A stretch of 23,332 nt of DNA. Origin: a virus. The notes beneath the pieces were generated by a model, which did not search any database, was not told where the DNA came from, and saw nothing but the letters and a program-made list of their open reading frames with translations. The DNA lies in the IMG/VR virus record IMGVR_UViG_3300032116_001337, positions 1 to 23,332 of that record; one strand, given 5' to 3'. Of the stretch, positions 4,842 through 13,007 are shown piece after piece (the first letter of the stretch is position 1; each line of letters starts with the position of its first letter). The position numbers were made by a program, and so were the translations under genes.

Positions 4842-5957
4842 TTAATTATATCTACTTAATGCTGTTTGGTAAGTTGTTACAGCTGTATTAAAATTTGCTA
4901 TATCTGTATCTGTTAATCCATCCCCAATAGATGCGAATTTACATATTCCATTAAAATAATCACTTCCAAAACCTCCTAACCTTCCTAATTCTATGTTTGA
5001 CGTTGGTCTTGCACTTGAGTTTAATGTAGCGGTTTGAATTGTTGCATTATTTGCAAATTTATGAACTGTTGAAGATAATCTACTAATAACTCTAAATTTA
5101 ACACCACCACCTGAATAAGTATAACTTGACCAAGTTGCACTATTAACCCCGTATAAACCTTGCGAATATATAGCCAGTCTATTAGGTGAATTAAAAGCAC
5201 CAATCATACAAGCAGCGGTTGAGTCAATAAAACCACTTGTAAAATAACTTAAATGTGTATCATTCAATCCAAGAACTGAAGAAGGTTGTAAATTAGTTTG
5301 TGCAAATGTGTTGAAAGATGTCATTCCATTTGCGTTATGAGTCCAACCCGTTCCAAAAGTTAAATTATATGTGCCAGGCGTTTTAAGATTGACTGCATGG
5401 CTTGAAGCACTACCACCACAAACTGGATAGATAGCTTTCATTTTAGTCCAAATTGAATACCCTTTTAAGTCAAGTACTAATTGATTAATAGCACTTTGTT
5501 GAGTAGGGTCTGTAATTGAAGCAGCTGTTATGAATGCTTGTGCATCAGGGTCAACTGAACTTGTAGGAGTAACCGTGTTTGAATCAGCAGTAGCACTACC
5601 AATAAAATTAGTAGCTGTTACCGTACATTTAATTGATTGTCCTACATCCGCAGTTACAAGTGTGTAAGTTGAGTTTGTAGCACTACCAATATTACTTCCG
5701 TTTCGCTTCCATTGATAAGTATAGGTAGGAGAACCCGACCAAGTACCTGTAGAACAAGTTAATGTCTGACCTTCTTGAGCAGTTCCACTTAATGCAGGAG
5801 CAACACTATTAGAAGGCAAATTTCCACCATCAATATCAGTAGCTCCAGACCAACTATCAATATGGCTTTTACCCCAACCAATAGCGTTGTTAGCACCTTG
5901 TCCCCAACCTATTGCGTTGTTTGCTGAACCATCTCCCCATCCGTTACTATTTGCCAT
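4842..5957 (-). CDS. Tail adhesin-like protein with Ig-like domain
   Basis: A 371-residue protein. Residues 1-45 are Gly/Asn/Trp-rich with repeats of the type NNAIGWGQGA, perhaps the virion attachment part. Residues 51-131 form an Ig-like domain (GQTLTCSTGTW, then YTYQWKRNGSNIG, then STYTLVTADVGQSIKCTVTATN), of the kind displayed on phage surfaces for weak carbohydrate binding. Residues 137-371 look like a beta-rich, Ser/Thr-rich domain common in Bacteroidetes phage tail proteins, possibly a jelly-roll adhesin. It is a good candidate for receptor or mucus/polysaccharide binding. It lies after the tail fibre gene and before the lysis genes. The exact receptor role is inferred. Confidence 0.75.
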   Translation of the reverse strand: MANSNGWGDGSANNAIGWGQGANNAIGWGKSHIDSWSGATDIDGGNLPSNSVAPALSGTAQEGQTLTCSTGTWSGSPTYTYQWKRNGSNIGSATNSTYTLVTADVGQSIKCTVTATNFIGSATADSNTVTPTSSVDPDAQAFITAASITDPTQQSAINQLVLDLKGYSIWTKMKAIYPVCGGSASSHAVNLKTPGTYNLTFGTGWTHNANGMTSFNTFAQTNLQPSSVLGLNDTHLSYFTSGFIDSTAACMIGAFNSPNRLAIYSQGLYGVNSATWSSYTYSGGGVKFRVISRLSSTVHKFANNATIQTATLNSSARPTSNIELGRLGGFGSDYFNGICKFASIGDGLTDTDIANFNTAVTTYQTALSRYN

Positions 5958-5987
5958 ACTTATTTAACTTAATGGTTCGTGTTTTGT

Positions 5988-6299
5988 TCAATTTAAATCA
6001 ATGACAACTTCATATCCTTGCCCTTCATAAGCTATCTTAGCGTACTTATGAGCTGTTTCCAATGATTGTGTTTCGTTAGGCTCTAAATTAGCCGTTAAAG
6101 AACGTGATTCAACGTCTGTAAATACTACTTTATTTTCTTCAAATGTTTGCTCACTTACATAGGTTATAATCCCTATTTCTAAAGTAGTGCCATTTGCGCG
6201 ACCTACAAACTCCACACGACCATAAATTTCTGGAATTGTTATATCAGTTCCCGATAATTTAATTTGTTTTTCTGTTGTTCCTTTAATTAAAATTGCCAT
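5988..6299 (-). CDS. Hypothetical tail-region protein (103 aa)
   Basis: A 103-residue, beta-rich protein (IKGTTEKQIKLSGTDITIPE; GRVEFVGRANGTTLEIGI) ending in an acidic and helical part, then YEVVIDLN. It has no cysteine, signal peptide or membrane segment. It lies between the tail fibre and the Ig-domain protein with 10- and 30-nt gaps, so it probably belongs to the fibre or adsorption apparatus. No family is recognised. One copy of the repeated AAAACACGAA motif is in the short intergenic gap after its stop. Confidence 0.65.
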   Translation of the reverse strand: MAILIKGTTEKQIKLSGTDITIPEIYGRVEFVGRANGTTLEIGIITYVSEQTFEENKVVFTDVESRSLTANLEPNETQSLETAHKYAKIAYEGQGYEVVIDLN

Positions 6300-6309
6300 A
6301 ATATATTTT

Positions 6310-7695
6310 TTATGCTAAAATACCTAAATTTCTTAATGCTTTTACTACTTGTTGTAAAGTATACCCATCAAATGTATCTGTTGATGTCAATGTAGTTCCA
6401 GCATTACTTACTAATGTAGCCGAAGCAACTCCAGTTGTTTCTTGATACAACTTAACAACGTTTCCGTTTTCAGTTCTAAAATGTGGTGCTGCATTACCAG
6501 CTGTAATGTCTGCTGAATATTGTTGGTAAGCATCAGCGGGTGAAGAGCCTGGAGCTGTTCCCGTATATTGTGCTAATACTTTATCTGAACTCGTACCAAA
6601 AGACGTACCTCCAATAGCTACATTCCCACTCGTTGAATTAAATATAACACTTCCAGTTGTTGTTTCAATTGCTCTATGAGTAACTCCAGTTATCGATGTT
6701 AATGTTGGATTGTAATATAAACCTCTTATTGTACTTGTCCCACCCGTAACATTAATTGTCGGATCAATGGTTAACATTCGTGTGTCAGTTGTACTTCCCG
6801 AAGTGTGTGTAATACCATTTGAAATTCGTAAAAGATTACGAGTAGTATTTGCGGTATTATAAACATTTAAGCAAGACAAAAACACTGTATCTGTTACATC
6901 TCTACCCCCGTATAAACTTAAGGCATTTGAATTACCAAATGAAGATAAATTATTTTGTCTAACAAATCCATTTTCAGATACTCTAAAAAGTTCAGTTGAT
7001 ACAGAAAAAATACTAAATGACGTTCCACCTCCACCTAAGTTAGTAACAATTCTTCCAGCACCAGCAACATCCAAAGCAACCGTTGGAGTAGCTGTATTGA
7101 TTCCTAACCTATTATTTGTATTATCCCAAAATAAATTTGCACTTTGAGATAATTGATTTGAAGCATTCTGAAAGAATACACGTCCAGCAGTTCCCGAAGC
7201 TATTGCAGTTGAATTAACAGTTAAACCCGAATCGTTATTTGTCCAGCTTAATGTTCCCGTTCCATTTGTGGACAAAACTTGTCCACTTGTTCCATCTGCT
7301 GTTGGTAAAGTATAGGTAGTGTTGGCAGTTAAAGAATCAGCTGCCTTTAAAGCAACATAACTTGAGCCATTAGGCACACCTTCATAAAATAAAAGAGATT
7401 TAGCTACAGCACTATTTGTATTTTGTAAATGTAAATCAGTTTCTATTTTTACTATTCCAGTTCCATTTGGATTTATAATAACATTACCATTTGAAGCACT
7501 CGTAATTTGAAATCCATTTACATCTAAGTTTCCACCTAATTGTGGTGAAGTATCTAAGCTAACTTCATTAATTTCCGAACCCGTTACATACTTAGTATCG
7601 TAAGTTGTTCCGTTATAATCTGCTATTGGAATTCTATCTGTACTTTCAACTTTTGCCGCTTTCGCTGTTAGTTGACTTATCTTTACGTCCGCCAT
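6310..7695 (-). CDS. Tail fibre / tail spike-like protein
   Basis: A 461-residue protein rich in Gly, Asn, Ser and Thr. The N-terminus (DVKISQLTAKAAKVESTDRI) is a common attachment segment of Bacteroidetes phage fibre proteins. Short beta-helix-like repeats follow (GNLDVNGFQITSASNGNVII; NGTGIVKIETDLHL). Then comes NRLGINTATPTVALDVAGAG, the GIGT-P-LDV type repeat of phage fibres, and a C-terminal segment YTLQQVVKALRNLGILA. It probably forms a trimeric fibre contacting the cell surface. No cysteine-rich or enzymatic motif is seen. It is followed by other adsorption-type genes. Confidence 0.8.
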   Translation of the reverse strand: MADVKISQLTAKAAKVESTDRIPIADYNGTTYDTKYVTGSEINEVSLDTSPQLGGNLDVNGFQITSASNGNVIINPNGTGIVKIETDLHLQNTNSAVAKSLLFYEGVPNGSSYVALKAADSLTANTTYTLPTADGTSGQVLSTNGTGTLSWTNNDSGLTVNSTAIASGTAGRVFFQNASNQLSQSANLFWDNTNNRLGINTATPTVALDVAGAGRIVTNLGGGGTSFSIFSVSTELFRVSENGFVRQNNLSSFGNSNALSLYGGRDVTDTVFLSCLNVYNTANTTRNLLRISNGITHTSGSTTDTRMLTIDPTINVTGGTSTIRGLYYNPTLTSITGVTHRAIETTTGSVIFNSTSGNVAIGGTSFGTSSDKVLAQYTGTAPGSSPADAYQQYSADITAGNAAPHFRTENGNVVKLYQETTGVASATLVSNAGTTLTSTDTFDGYTLQQVVKALRNLGILA

Positions 7696-7755
7696 TTATT
7701 TTGTTTAAATAAATTTGTAATTTTTTAATGTTTTCAGCCTTAGGCTTATACTTCT

Positions 7756-8256
7756 TTAAATGAACCATCCAAAATAGTTATTTTGTGTGTCTGGGTACAT
7801 ATCCCCATTTGAATTTAAATTGTATTCAGGAAACGAAGCTTGATTAAAAGCCATGTAATCTATAAATCTTTCTGTATAATGTTGAGCAATTGAACGCTCT
7901 TTTTCTATTAAGAAGTCTATTTCGTCTTTTTCTACGTTTGTAGAGTTTTCTGAATTATGCTTAAATACGCCTTTATTAGCGATTGTATACGCTGCAAAGG
8001 GTAAATATTCAACCATAGCCCAATGTATCAGCATAGGCTTTATATACGTCGTTACAAGCGTTAAATAATCACCGCTTAAAGTTTCGTTTACAATATCATC
8101 TTTTATTTTGTCTAAAAGACGTGTTCCTAAGTAAGTTTGAATGTGAATATCTTGAGCGACTTTAATCCATTGAATAAAGTTATCCGTGTCTACGTTGCCA
8201 TTCATAGCAGTAAACTTTACAACATCGTCTCTCGTAATTAATAACGCTTCTGCCAT
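7756..8256 (-). CDS. Head-tail connector-like protein
   Basis: A 166-residue, mainly helical protein. Helical segments cover residues 20-75 (DNFIQWIKVAQDIHIQTYLG; LVTTYIKPMLIHWAMVEYLP) and 110-135 (EIDFLIEKERSIAQHYTERF). The pattern LGTRLLDKI plus a helical bundle resembles the phage adaptor proteins (gp6/gp15-like, DUF6712-type) that dock under the portal. It lies 3 nt after the portal gene, the expected place for an adaptor. It is followed by a 60-nt gap before the fibre gene. Assignment rests on pattern and position. Confidence 0.6.
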   Translation of the reverse strand: MAEALLITRDDVVKFTAMNGNVDTDNFIQWIKVAQDIHIQTYLGTRLLDKIKDDIVNETLSGDYLTLVTTYIKPMLIHWAMVEYLPFAAYTIANKGVFKHNSENSTNVEKDEIDFLIEKERSIAQHYTERFIDYMAFNQASFPEYNLNSNGDMYPDTQNNYFGWFI

Positions 8257-8259
8257 CTT

Positions 8260-10002
8260 TTAATCTTTTGGTAAAAACCCTCTGTTTGGCATATCAATAG
8301 GTCTTTGACTTACCAAGTTTGGATTCTTAATTACATAACCTAATTTTTCAGCTTTTCTTGAAGCTACTTGTCTCGCTTTTGGCGAATAAACATCAATACC
8401 TACGCCTTCAAAACTTGCATAAACTCGCTTGTTCCATCTATGGTGACAATTACCACCGCCTTTGTATAACCAAATTGAATAAGTATCTGCACCACGTGGC
8501 CCCCAACCTGCATTTACAACGTTGTTACCCATTCTTAAAATATCTTCTTTACGATAGATTTTATTAGCTTTAATCATTTGACTACAAAAAGGTCTCGTCT
8601 TTTCGGTAGTTTCACCTGCATAAACATAACGAGTAATGAATTTAATACCTTCTATATTTTCGTCTTGCTCACTTTTTGAGTTAGGAAAAGCCGAACCAGT
8701 GCTAACAAGGTTAACAACCTTAGATAATAAACTTTGTTTTACTTCGCCGCTTAGAATTTCGTTTTCCTTTTCGTCTGTATCGTAGTCAACTTCAAACTCA
8801 TCAATAAGCAACCATTCAGAACTTTCGTCTTCACCTAATTCTATTAAAGGGTTTACAGCGCTTAATTCAGTTCCTGTTTCTTCAGCTATTTGCTCCTCTG
8901 TTTGTGCGTTCTCTAAGTCCATAAACTCCAAAGGCTGTAAAGTCTTAAAGAATAACTTTAAAGTAATTCCATTATAAGCTAATATTCTATCGAAAGCCTC
9001 AAGTAATTCATCTTGCATAGGCTTAATAACCATGTTGTCAAACAAAATACTTGAGTTCTTAAGTTCATCAGCATTTGAACTAAAGCCAGTTGTTGAAGCA
9101 ATACCAAATAAAAGTGGGCTTGTTACGTTATGCCCTAACATAATCTTACGTAAACACTCCTCACTTAAATACGAATAGTGTTCAGGTGCATCGTTTAATG
9201 GAATATCGTCTACAGTTGTTTTGCTTGTTTCACTTGCATTAAATGCGACAATAGTTCTTAGTCCTTTAGAACCCGTTAATTGTGCGTTTACTTTGCTTGT
9301 AATGATACTTTGTTGTTCTTCGGTAGGAATACCGTTGTTAAAGTTAATAACCTTTGTACCGCTAAAGCCGTGTTGAACTTCATTAATCAAATAGTCTGCT
9401 ATTTCCTCCTCAAGTTTAGCGTAAGGAACAGCACCTTGATAATCAGGATAGGCGTAATACTTCATTCCTACCGTATAAGGCTTAATATAAAGTATTTCTA
9501 TTTGCTCGTTTGAATACCCAAAAGCAGGTATTCTCTTAGGGGCGTATTTTTTTATGTCTTGCCAATTATCTGAATAGTAATAACCTTCTACTTCTCCGTC
9601 TTTATTGCACTTTTCAGCACGTAAAAGATTAACTGGCATATGATAAGCCTTAAGTATTTTTTTATGGTCTTTAGAGTAATGTATCTGAATAGCGCATTGC
9701 CCTAACATCTTTCTATCCACTACTAATTTACGAACGCAATCAGGGTGAAGTAAAGCCATCATTTGAGCATACTCATTTGGCTTTTTACTTGCATCTAACG
9801 CACTTAAACCACGTCCATAAACTAATCTACTTATATTGTTTATAATGGCGTTATTCGTCGTTGAATACGTGTATCTGTCAATTAAATATTGAAAGTAATT
9901 ATTGTCCTCACCGAACTCAACCCAATTATCTCTTTTAGACTCTTGGATTAATGGCGTTTGGTAAGAACTTAAATTAATTACGTGTATATTGTTATCACTC
10001 AT
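8260..10002 (-). CDS. Portal protein with C-terminal head-morphogenesis-like extension
   Basis: A 580-residue protein. Residues 20-390 match phage portals of Bacteroidetes phages: RDNWVEFGEDNNYFQYLIDR near the N-terminus, a long wing and stem region, HNVTSPLLFGI (about 291-301), and the helix FDNMVIKPMQDELLEAFDRI (321-340). The portal forms the dodecameric vertex ring for DNA packaging. Residues 455-530 hold an additional module with TRPFCSQMIKANKIY (469-483) and GGGNCHHRWNKRVY (515-528), like the Cys/His end of Mu gpF-type minor head proteins. No separate MuF gene is visible, which supports a fusion. The ATG overlaps the previous gene by 8 nt. Unusually, it lies downstream of the capsid gene. 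Confidence 0.85.
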   Translation of the reverse strand: MSDNNIHVINLSSYQTPLIQESKRDNWVEFGEDNNYFQYLIDRYTYSTTNNAIINNISRLVYGRGLSALDASKKPNEYAQMMALLHPDCVRKLVVDRKMLGQCAIQIHYSKDHKKILKAYHMPVNLLRAEKCNKDGEVEGYYYSDNWQDIKKYAPKRIPAFGYSNEQIEILYIKPYTVGMKYYAYPDYQGAVPYAKLEEEIADYLINEVQHGFSGTKVINFNNGIPTEEQQSIITSKVNAQLTGSKGLRTIVAFNASETSKTTVDDIPLNDAPEHYSYLSEECLRKIMLGHNVTSPLLFGIASTTGFSSNADELKNSSILFDNMVIKPMQDELLEAFDRILAYNGITLKLFFKTLQPLEFMDLENAQTEEQIAEETGTELSAVNPLIELGEDESSEWLLIDEFEVDYDTDEKENEILSGEVKQSLLSKVVNLVSTGSAFPNSKSEQDENIEGIKFITRYVYAGETTEKTRPFCSQMIKANKIYRKEDILRMGNNVVNAGWGPRGADTYSIWLYKGGGNCHHRWNKRVYASFEGVGIDVYSPKARQVASRKAEKLGYVIKNPNLVSQRPIDMPNRGFLPKD

Positions 10003-10327
10003 AAACTATAAAAGTATTTGCAGTTGTATTTGAAGTATATTGTCCGTTATTAACCGAAAAGGTAACTATCGGTTGGTCGGTGCAGAATATCCTATCTCTA
10101 TAAACTATATTTGTTCCGTCTTTTACTACTAAATTGTAGAAATGGTTTTCAACTAATTCGAACTCTGCTTCTAACGTAGAATAATAATCTCCTTCCGTAA
10201 AAGTCCAACCTTCAATTAAAATAGTTTCGTTCGTTTGGTCATCTGTAATTTCTACTATATCGAAATCAGCAGTACGTGGAATAAAGCTAAATGTTTGAGG
10301 GTCTAAAGTGGTAGTTAAAACTATCAT
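9995..10327 (-). CDS. Hypothetical beta-rich structural protein (110 aa)
   Basis: A 110-residue acidic, beta-strand-rich protein (MIVLTTTLDPQTFSFIPR; FYNLVVKDGTNIVYRDRIFC; TFIVYE). The pattern of short strands with NLVVKDGTNIVYRD resembles small virion proteins found next to tail genes in Bacteroidetes phages, but I cannot name a family. It follows a terminator and a 90-nt gap and overlaps the portal start by 8 nt, so its translation may be coupled to the portal. A head-tail completion or decoration role is possible. Confidence 0.65.
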   Translation of the reverse strand: MIVLTTTLDPQTFSFIPRTADFDIVEITDDQTNETILIEGWTFTEGDYYSTLEAEFELVENHFYNLVVKDGTNIVYRDRIFCTDQPIVTFSVNNGQYTSNTTANTFIVYE

Positions 10328-10360
10328 ACTTTATTAACTACTAAAGTCTAAAATTGTTAC

Positions 10361-10394
10361 CTAAAACAGAAAACCCCACCACGTAGGTAGGGTT
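10361..10394 (-). terminator. Intrinsic terminator after the tail-tube-like gene
   Basis: On the minus strand AACCCTACC (10394-10386), loop TACGT and GGTGGGGTT (10380-10372) form a 9-bp stem with one G-U pair. It is followed by TTCTGTTTT. It lies 24 nt after the stop of the 188-residue gene and is probably partial, because structural genes continue beyond it without a visible promoter. Confidence 0.8.
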
Positions 10395-10417
10395 AACTTG
10401 TTGGTATGCTTGGAGAA

Positions 10418-10984
10418 TTAAGAAGTTACAATGATAGCATTTGCTGAACCATCAGTAAAGATAGCTTGTAATCCAGCCTCATCAGCGCAGTCAATGAAGT
10501 AAGCAGGGCTTTTTTCCATTCCTGTGAATGTCAAGTTATACCCATTGAAGTCACCCATTGCAGTTCCAGTAGATACAGTTCCAGCAGTAACATCACACCC
10601 TTGGTCATAACCAGCTAAAAAGAATTGGTGGTCTCTTGTTTCAACAACGATTCTTGGTCGCCCGTAAGCTAACAATTTAACGTTCTTATGCGTTACAGCG
10701 TCTTGCTTCTTTAATTGAATAGTCAATACTTGCTCAAAGAAAGTAGTTCCGTTGTCTCTTGAAGTTTGGATAGTTTGCTCAAAACCATTTGCACCTTTCA
10801 ATTCGTATTTGTAAAGTGAAATTTGTGTAGCAGTAATCCATTCAGTAATTTGGTCATCACCATCAAATGTTACACTTGATTGTAATGTATTCAAATCTCC
10901 GTAGTTAATAAAGTAAATGTTTAGAAGTCCTGAAATCGCATCTTTACAAGCTTCTAATCTTCCGTTTGCTATATCGCAGCTCAT
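10418..10984 (-). CDS. Tail tube / major tail protein-like
   Basis: A 188-residue protein rich in beta strands. It starts MSCDIANGRLEACKDAISGL, followed by LNIYFINYGD, a central VLTIQLKKQDAVTHKNVKLL, and GRPRIVVETRDHQFFLAGYD. The long strand pairs, with one helix between strands and abundant Gly/Thr, fit the tail-tube fold. Placing it right after the major capsid gene and between two terminators suggests a high-copy virion protein. It contains several cysteines near the N-terminus (C3, C13). A head decoration protein is the main alternative. The name is inferred from composition and context. Confidence 0.55.
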   Translation of the reverse strand: MSCDIANGRLEACKDAISGLLNIYFINYGDLNTLQSSVTFDGDDQITEWITATQISLYKYELKGANGFEQTIQTSRDNGTTFFEQVLTIQLKKQDAVTHKNVKLLAYGRPRIVVETRDHQFFLAGYDQGCDVTAGTVSTGTAMGDFNGYNLTFTGMEKSPAYFIDCADEAGLQAIFTDGSANAIIVTS

Positions 10985-11008
10985 TTTATTATTTTTTTAA
11001 TGTTAAAC

Positions 11009-11038
11009 AAAAAAGGGTGGCGTTTATTTCACCACCCT
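11009..11038 (-). terminator. Intrinsic terminator after the major capsid gene
   Basis: On the minus strand AGGGTGG (11038-11032) pairs with CCACCCT (11020-11014) around an 11-nt loop, followed by a T tract (11013-11009). It lies 20 nt after the capsid gene's stop. It is likely a partial terminator that gives extra capsid transcript relative to downstream genes. Confidence 0.85.
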
Positions 11039-11057
11039 CGTTATAATTGTTGTTTGA

Positions 11058-11993
11058 TTAGATTCCGTAAGTTACAACGTCAGAAGCGAAACCATATTTA
11101 GCATCAGCTGTAAAACGCATGATAACTCTTACGTTTTGTGAACCGTCAAGGTCAGCCATATCTAATACTTTAACTTCGTTCATATCGTTCATCAATCCTG
11201 TTGCAAAGAACAAGTTAGATTTTTGAGCAAGTAACGCAGTGTTAGTAGCAAGACCCGGAGCTAAGAATACTTTAACGCCATCAAAGTAAATGTCATTCAA
11301 TACTTGGTTAGTTCCTTTGTTGTCATAACCGTTAGCACCTACACCAGCAGCAGCAAAACCACCCAAAGCACGAACGTAAGCTCTATAAATGTTAGAAGAA
11401 ACATAAAGATACAAATCTTCTTTTCCGTACAATGCAGCAGGAAGGGCATCAATGATAGAACCTAACTCAGCAACTACGTTAGAAGCAGTTACAGAAGTAC
11501 CAGCGATTTTTTGACCTGCAGGTAAAGAAGCATCAACGTCTAATTGTCTCATGATTCCTGAAAACTCACCAGCAGAAGCGTTGTTACCATCCCAAATAAC
11601 TAATTCCATTTGTTGAGCAACTTTCTCAGCAGCGTGTGCAATTAAGAAATCAGCAAAAGACTTAGGCAATACGTCAAACGCTGAATAACCCATTTGGATA
11701 GCATCCCAATCTGAACGAAAGTCAGACTTACATAATTGTAAGTTAACTTGGAATGACTCAGGTTGAAGAACTCTCTCTGTTAAAGTCAAAGTTGAAGTTG
11801 GGTCAAAATCACAAGTTGCATTTTTAACGATTCCGTCAGTAGCTACTCTTTTGATAACTTGCTTGTACTTAACGTTAGGCATAATAGTAATTCCGCCTTT
11901 TTCTAAAGTTGGAGACGACAATAAAGCCGCCGCAATGTACTTACCTGCGAATTCACCAGCGTAAGTAGTTGTAATTGAAGTTGTTGTTGCCAT
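11058..11993 (-). CDS. Major capsid protein
   Basis: A 311-residue protein with features of an HK97-fold capsid subunit. It has an N-terminal arm rich in Thr/Ala (MATTTSITTTYAGEFAGKYI) and a P-domain-like stretch with AAEKVAQQMELVIWDG (about 130-145). A-domain-like strands follow (DLYLYVSSNIYRAYVRAL; GVKVFLAPGL), and a C-terminal strand VRVIMRFTADAKYGFASDVV. It follows the protease, tiny genes and scaffold-like genes, as expected for a head module, and has its own terminator. Ala/Gly-rich content with low charge is typical. No N-terminal prosequence is obvious, so the upstream scaffold-like gene may act in trans. Confidence 0.85.
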   Translation of the reverse strand: MATTTSITTTYAGEFAGKYIAAALLSSPTLEKGGITIMPNVKYKQVIKRVATDGIVKNATCDFDPTSTLTLTERVLQPESFQVNLQLCKSDFRSDWDAIQMGYSAFDVLPKSFADFLIAHAAEKVAQQMELVIWDGNNASAGEFSGIMRQLDVDASLPAGQKIAGTSVTASNVVAELGSIIDALPAALYGKEDLYLYVSSNIYRAYVRALGGFAAAGVGANGYDNKGTNQVLNDIYFDGVKVFLAPGLATNTALLAQKSNLFFATGLMNDMNEVKVLDMADLDGSQNVRVIMRFTADAKYGFASDVVTYGI

Positions 11994-12021
11994 TTTTGTA
12001 AAATGTATTTAAAAATTAATA

Positions 12022-12597
12022 TTACTTATTTAGTTTTTCTAAGATTGAATCCATAATTGAACGCTCTCTTTTAGACGCGATTCTTACAGTCTCAACTTTA
12101 TTTTCGTTTTCTGGATTGAAAGAAATTGGTTTAACTTCTTCGTCAGATGAAAGTGTTACTTCTTCTTTAACCTCTTTTAATTTGCTTAATTCAGCTTTTA
12201 AAGTTTCGTTTTCTTCTTTTAGTTTTTCTATTTCAGAAAAGAAAGTTTCTTTAACTACGCTTTCAATAGTTTTCTTAGCAGTTGGCTTTTCAGTTTCCAT
12301 TTCTTCCTTTTTCTCGGTTTCAACTTCTACTTCAACTTCAGGCTCTTCCATTTCTTTTTCTTTAACTTCAGCAATCATTCCTTCTTCTACTACGATTAAC
12401 ATACGTCCATCTTCGAACTCATACTCACCTACTGGCAAAGGAATTTTTTGTTCGTCTTCTGTTACGATAAACACTTCGTTACCTGCTTCGAATGAATCAG
12501 CTTCTAAGATAGTTACTCCATCCATTAATTTCATTTGCTCAAGTTTTACTTCCATTCCGAGCAAAGTTTTGATTTGGTTTATTAGGCTATTTTTCAT
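12022..12597 (-). CDS. Scaffold-like acidic coiled-coil protein
   Basis: A 191-residue, highly acidic protein. Residues 1-75 may form a small beta domain (LEADSFEAGNEVFIVTEDEQ; LPVGEYEFEDGRMLIVVEEG). Residues 78-108 are a Glu/Val/Lys repeat (EVEVEVETEKKEEMETEK). A coiled coil covers about 112-145 (SEIEKLKEENETLKAELSKL), and the end is basic (ASKRERSIMDSILEKLNK). A coiled-coil rod followed by a basic capsid-binding tail, directly upstream of the major capsid gene, matches a capsid scaffold. The N-terminal domain is similar in pattern to scaffold-associated domains of Bacteroidetes phages. A direct test of capsid association is lacking. Confidence 0.65.
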   Translation of the reverse strand: MKNSLINQIKTLLGMEVKLEQMKLMDGVTILEADSFEAGNEVFIVTEDEQKIPLPVGEYEFEDGRMLIVVEEGMIAEVKEKEMEEPEVEVEVETEKKEEMETEKPTAKKTIESVVKETFFSEIEKLKEENETLKAELSKLKEVKEEVTLSSDEEVKPISFNPENENKVETVRIASKRERSIMDSILEKLNK

Positions 12598-12608
12598 TTT
12601 TATTTTTT

Positions 12609-12971
12609 TTATAAATTTTTAATTCTTGCAACCATTGTAGGCACTTCTCTTGATTTTAAATTAATATCCATTAATTTTTTAGCCTCTTTATATTCCGAAA
12701 ATTTTAAACCTAAATCAGCAAATTGTTTATCAAACGTTCTTGCTAATTCATTACTTCTATCTTTAGAAGCAATAAAATCATTACCTACTTTAATAATACT
12801 TGGAGCAATTTTATCTACTTGTTCGTATAAAGCATTAAAATCAGATAATAATTTTTCACTTTTATTCATTTCTTGAACTAAATCATTAATGTTTGCCAAT
12901 TCAACTTCATGCGAAGCCAACTTAGTTTCCTCTTTAAAAAGTTTTCCGTAAACTGTTTTTAGTGTATTCAT
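12609..12971 (-). CDS. Helical coiled-coil protein in head module
   Basis: A 120-residue, almost entirely helical protein. It begins MNTLKTVYGKLFKEETKLAS, then a heptad-like ANINDLVQEMNKSEKLLSDF and LYEQVDKIAPSIIKVGNDF, and a basic end REVPTMVARIKNL. No cysteine, membrane segment or catalytic motif is present. It lies 11 nt before the scaffold-like gene, so it may be a second scaffold or assembly chaperone. I do not recognise a family. Its length and coiled coil would also suit a tail or neck spacer protein, but the position favours head assembly. Confidence 0.6.
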   Translation of the reverse strand: MNTLKTVYGKLFKEETKLASHEVELANINDLVQEMNKSEKLLSDFNALYEQVDKIAPSIIKVGNDFIASKDRSNELARTFDKQFADLGLKFSEYKEAKKLMDINLKSREVPTMVARIKNL

Positions 12972-13007
12972 AACTTATTAACTTTTGAATTTATACTTGT
13001 TCCTTTT

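Noticed and set aside
5021-5203. A 60-residue minus-strand frame inside the Ig-domain gene
   Set aside because: It is fully contained in a convincing longer gene in another frame, with no initiation signal or family resemblance.
5976-5985. AAAACACGAA as a ribosome-binding or promoter element for the Ig-domain gene
   Set aside because: Although two copies precede start codons (here and at 156), nine others lie inside genes in all three codon phases, so a start-signal role does not explain the set.
7728-7755. Palindrome-like AGCCTAAGGCT between the connector and fibre genes as a terminator
   Set aside because: Only a 4-bp stem with a 3-nt loop is possible and no T tract follows on the minus strand.
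12116-12622. A 168-residue plus-strand open frame, Ser/Phe/Ile-rich
   Set aside because: It is the reverse-complement shadow of the acidic Glu/Lys-rich scaffold-like gene. Its Ser- and Phe-rich composition is what reversing Glu and Lys codons produces, and no plus-strand promoter or neighbours exist.
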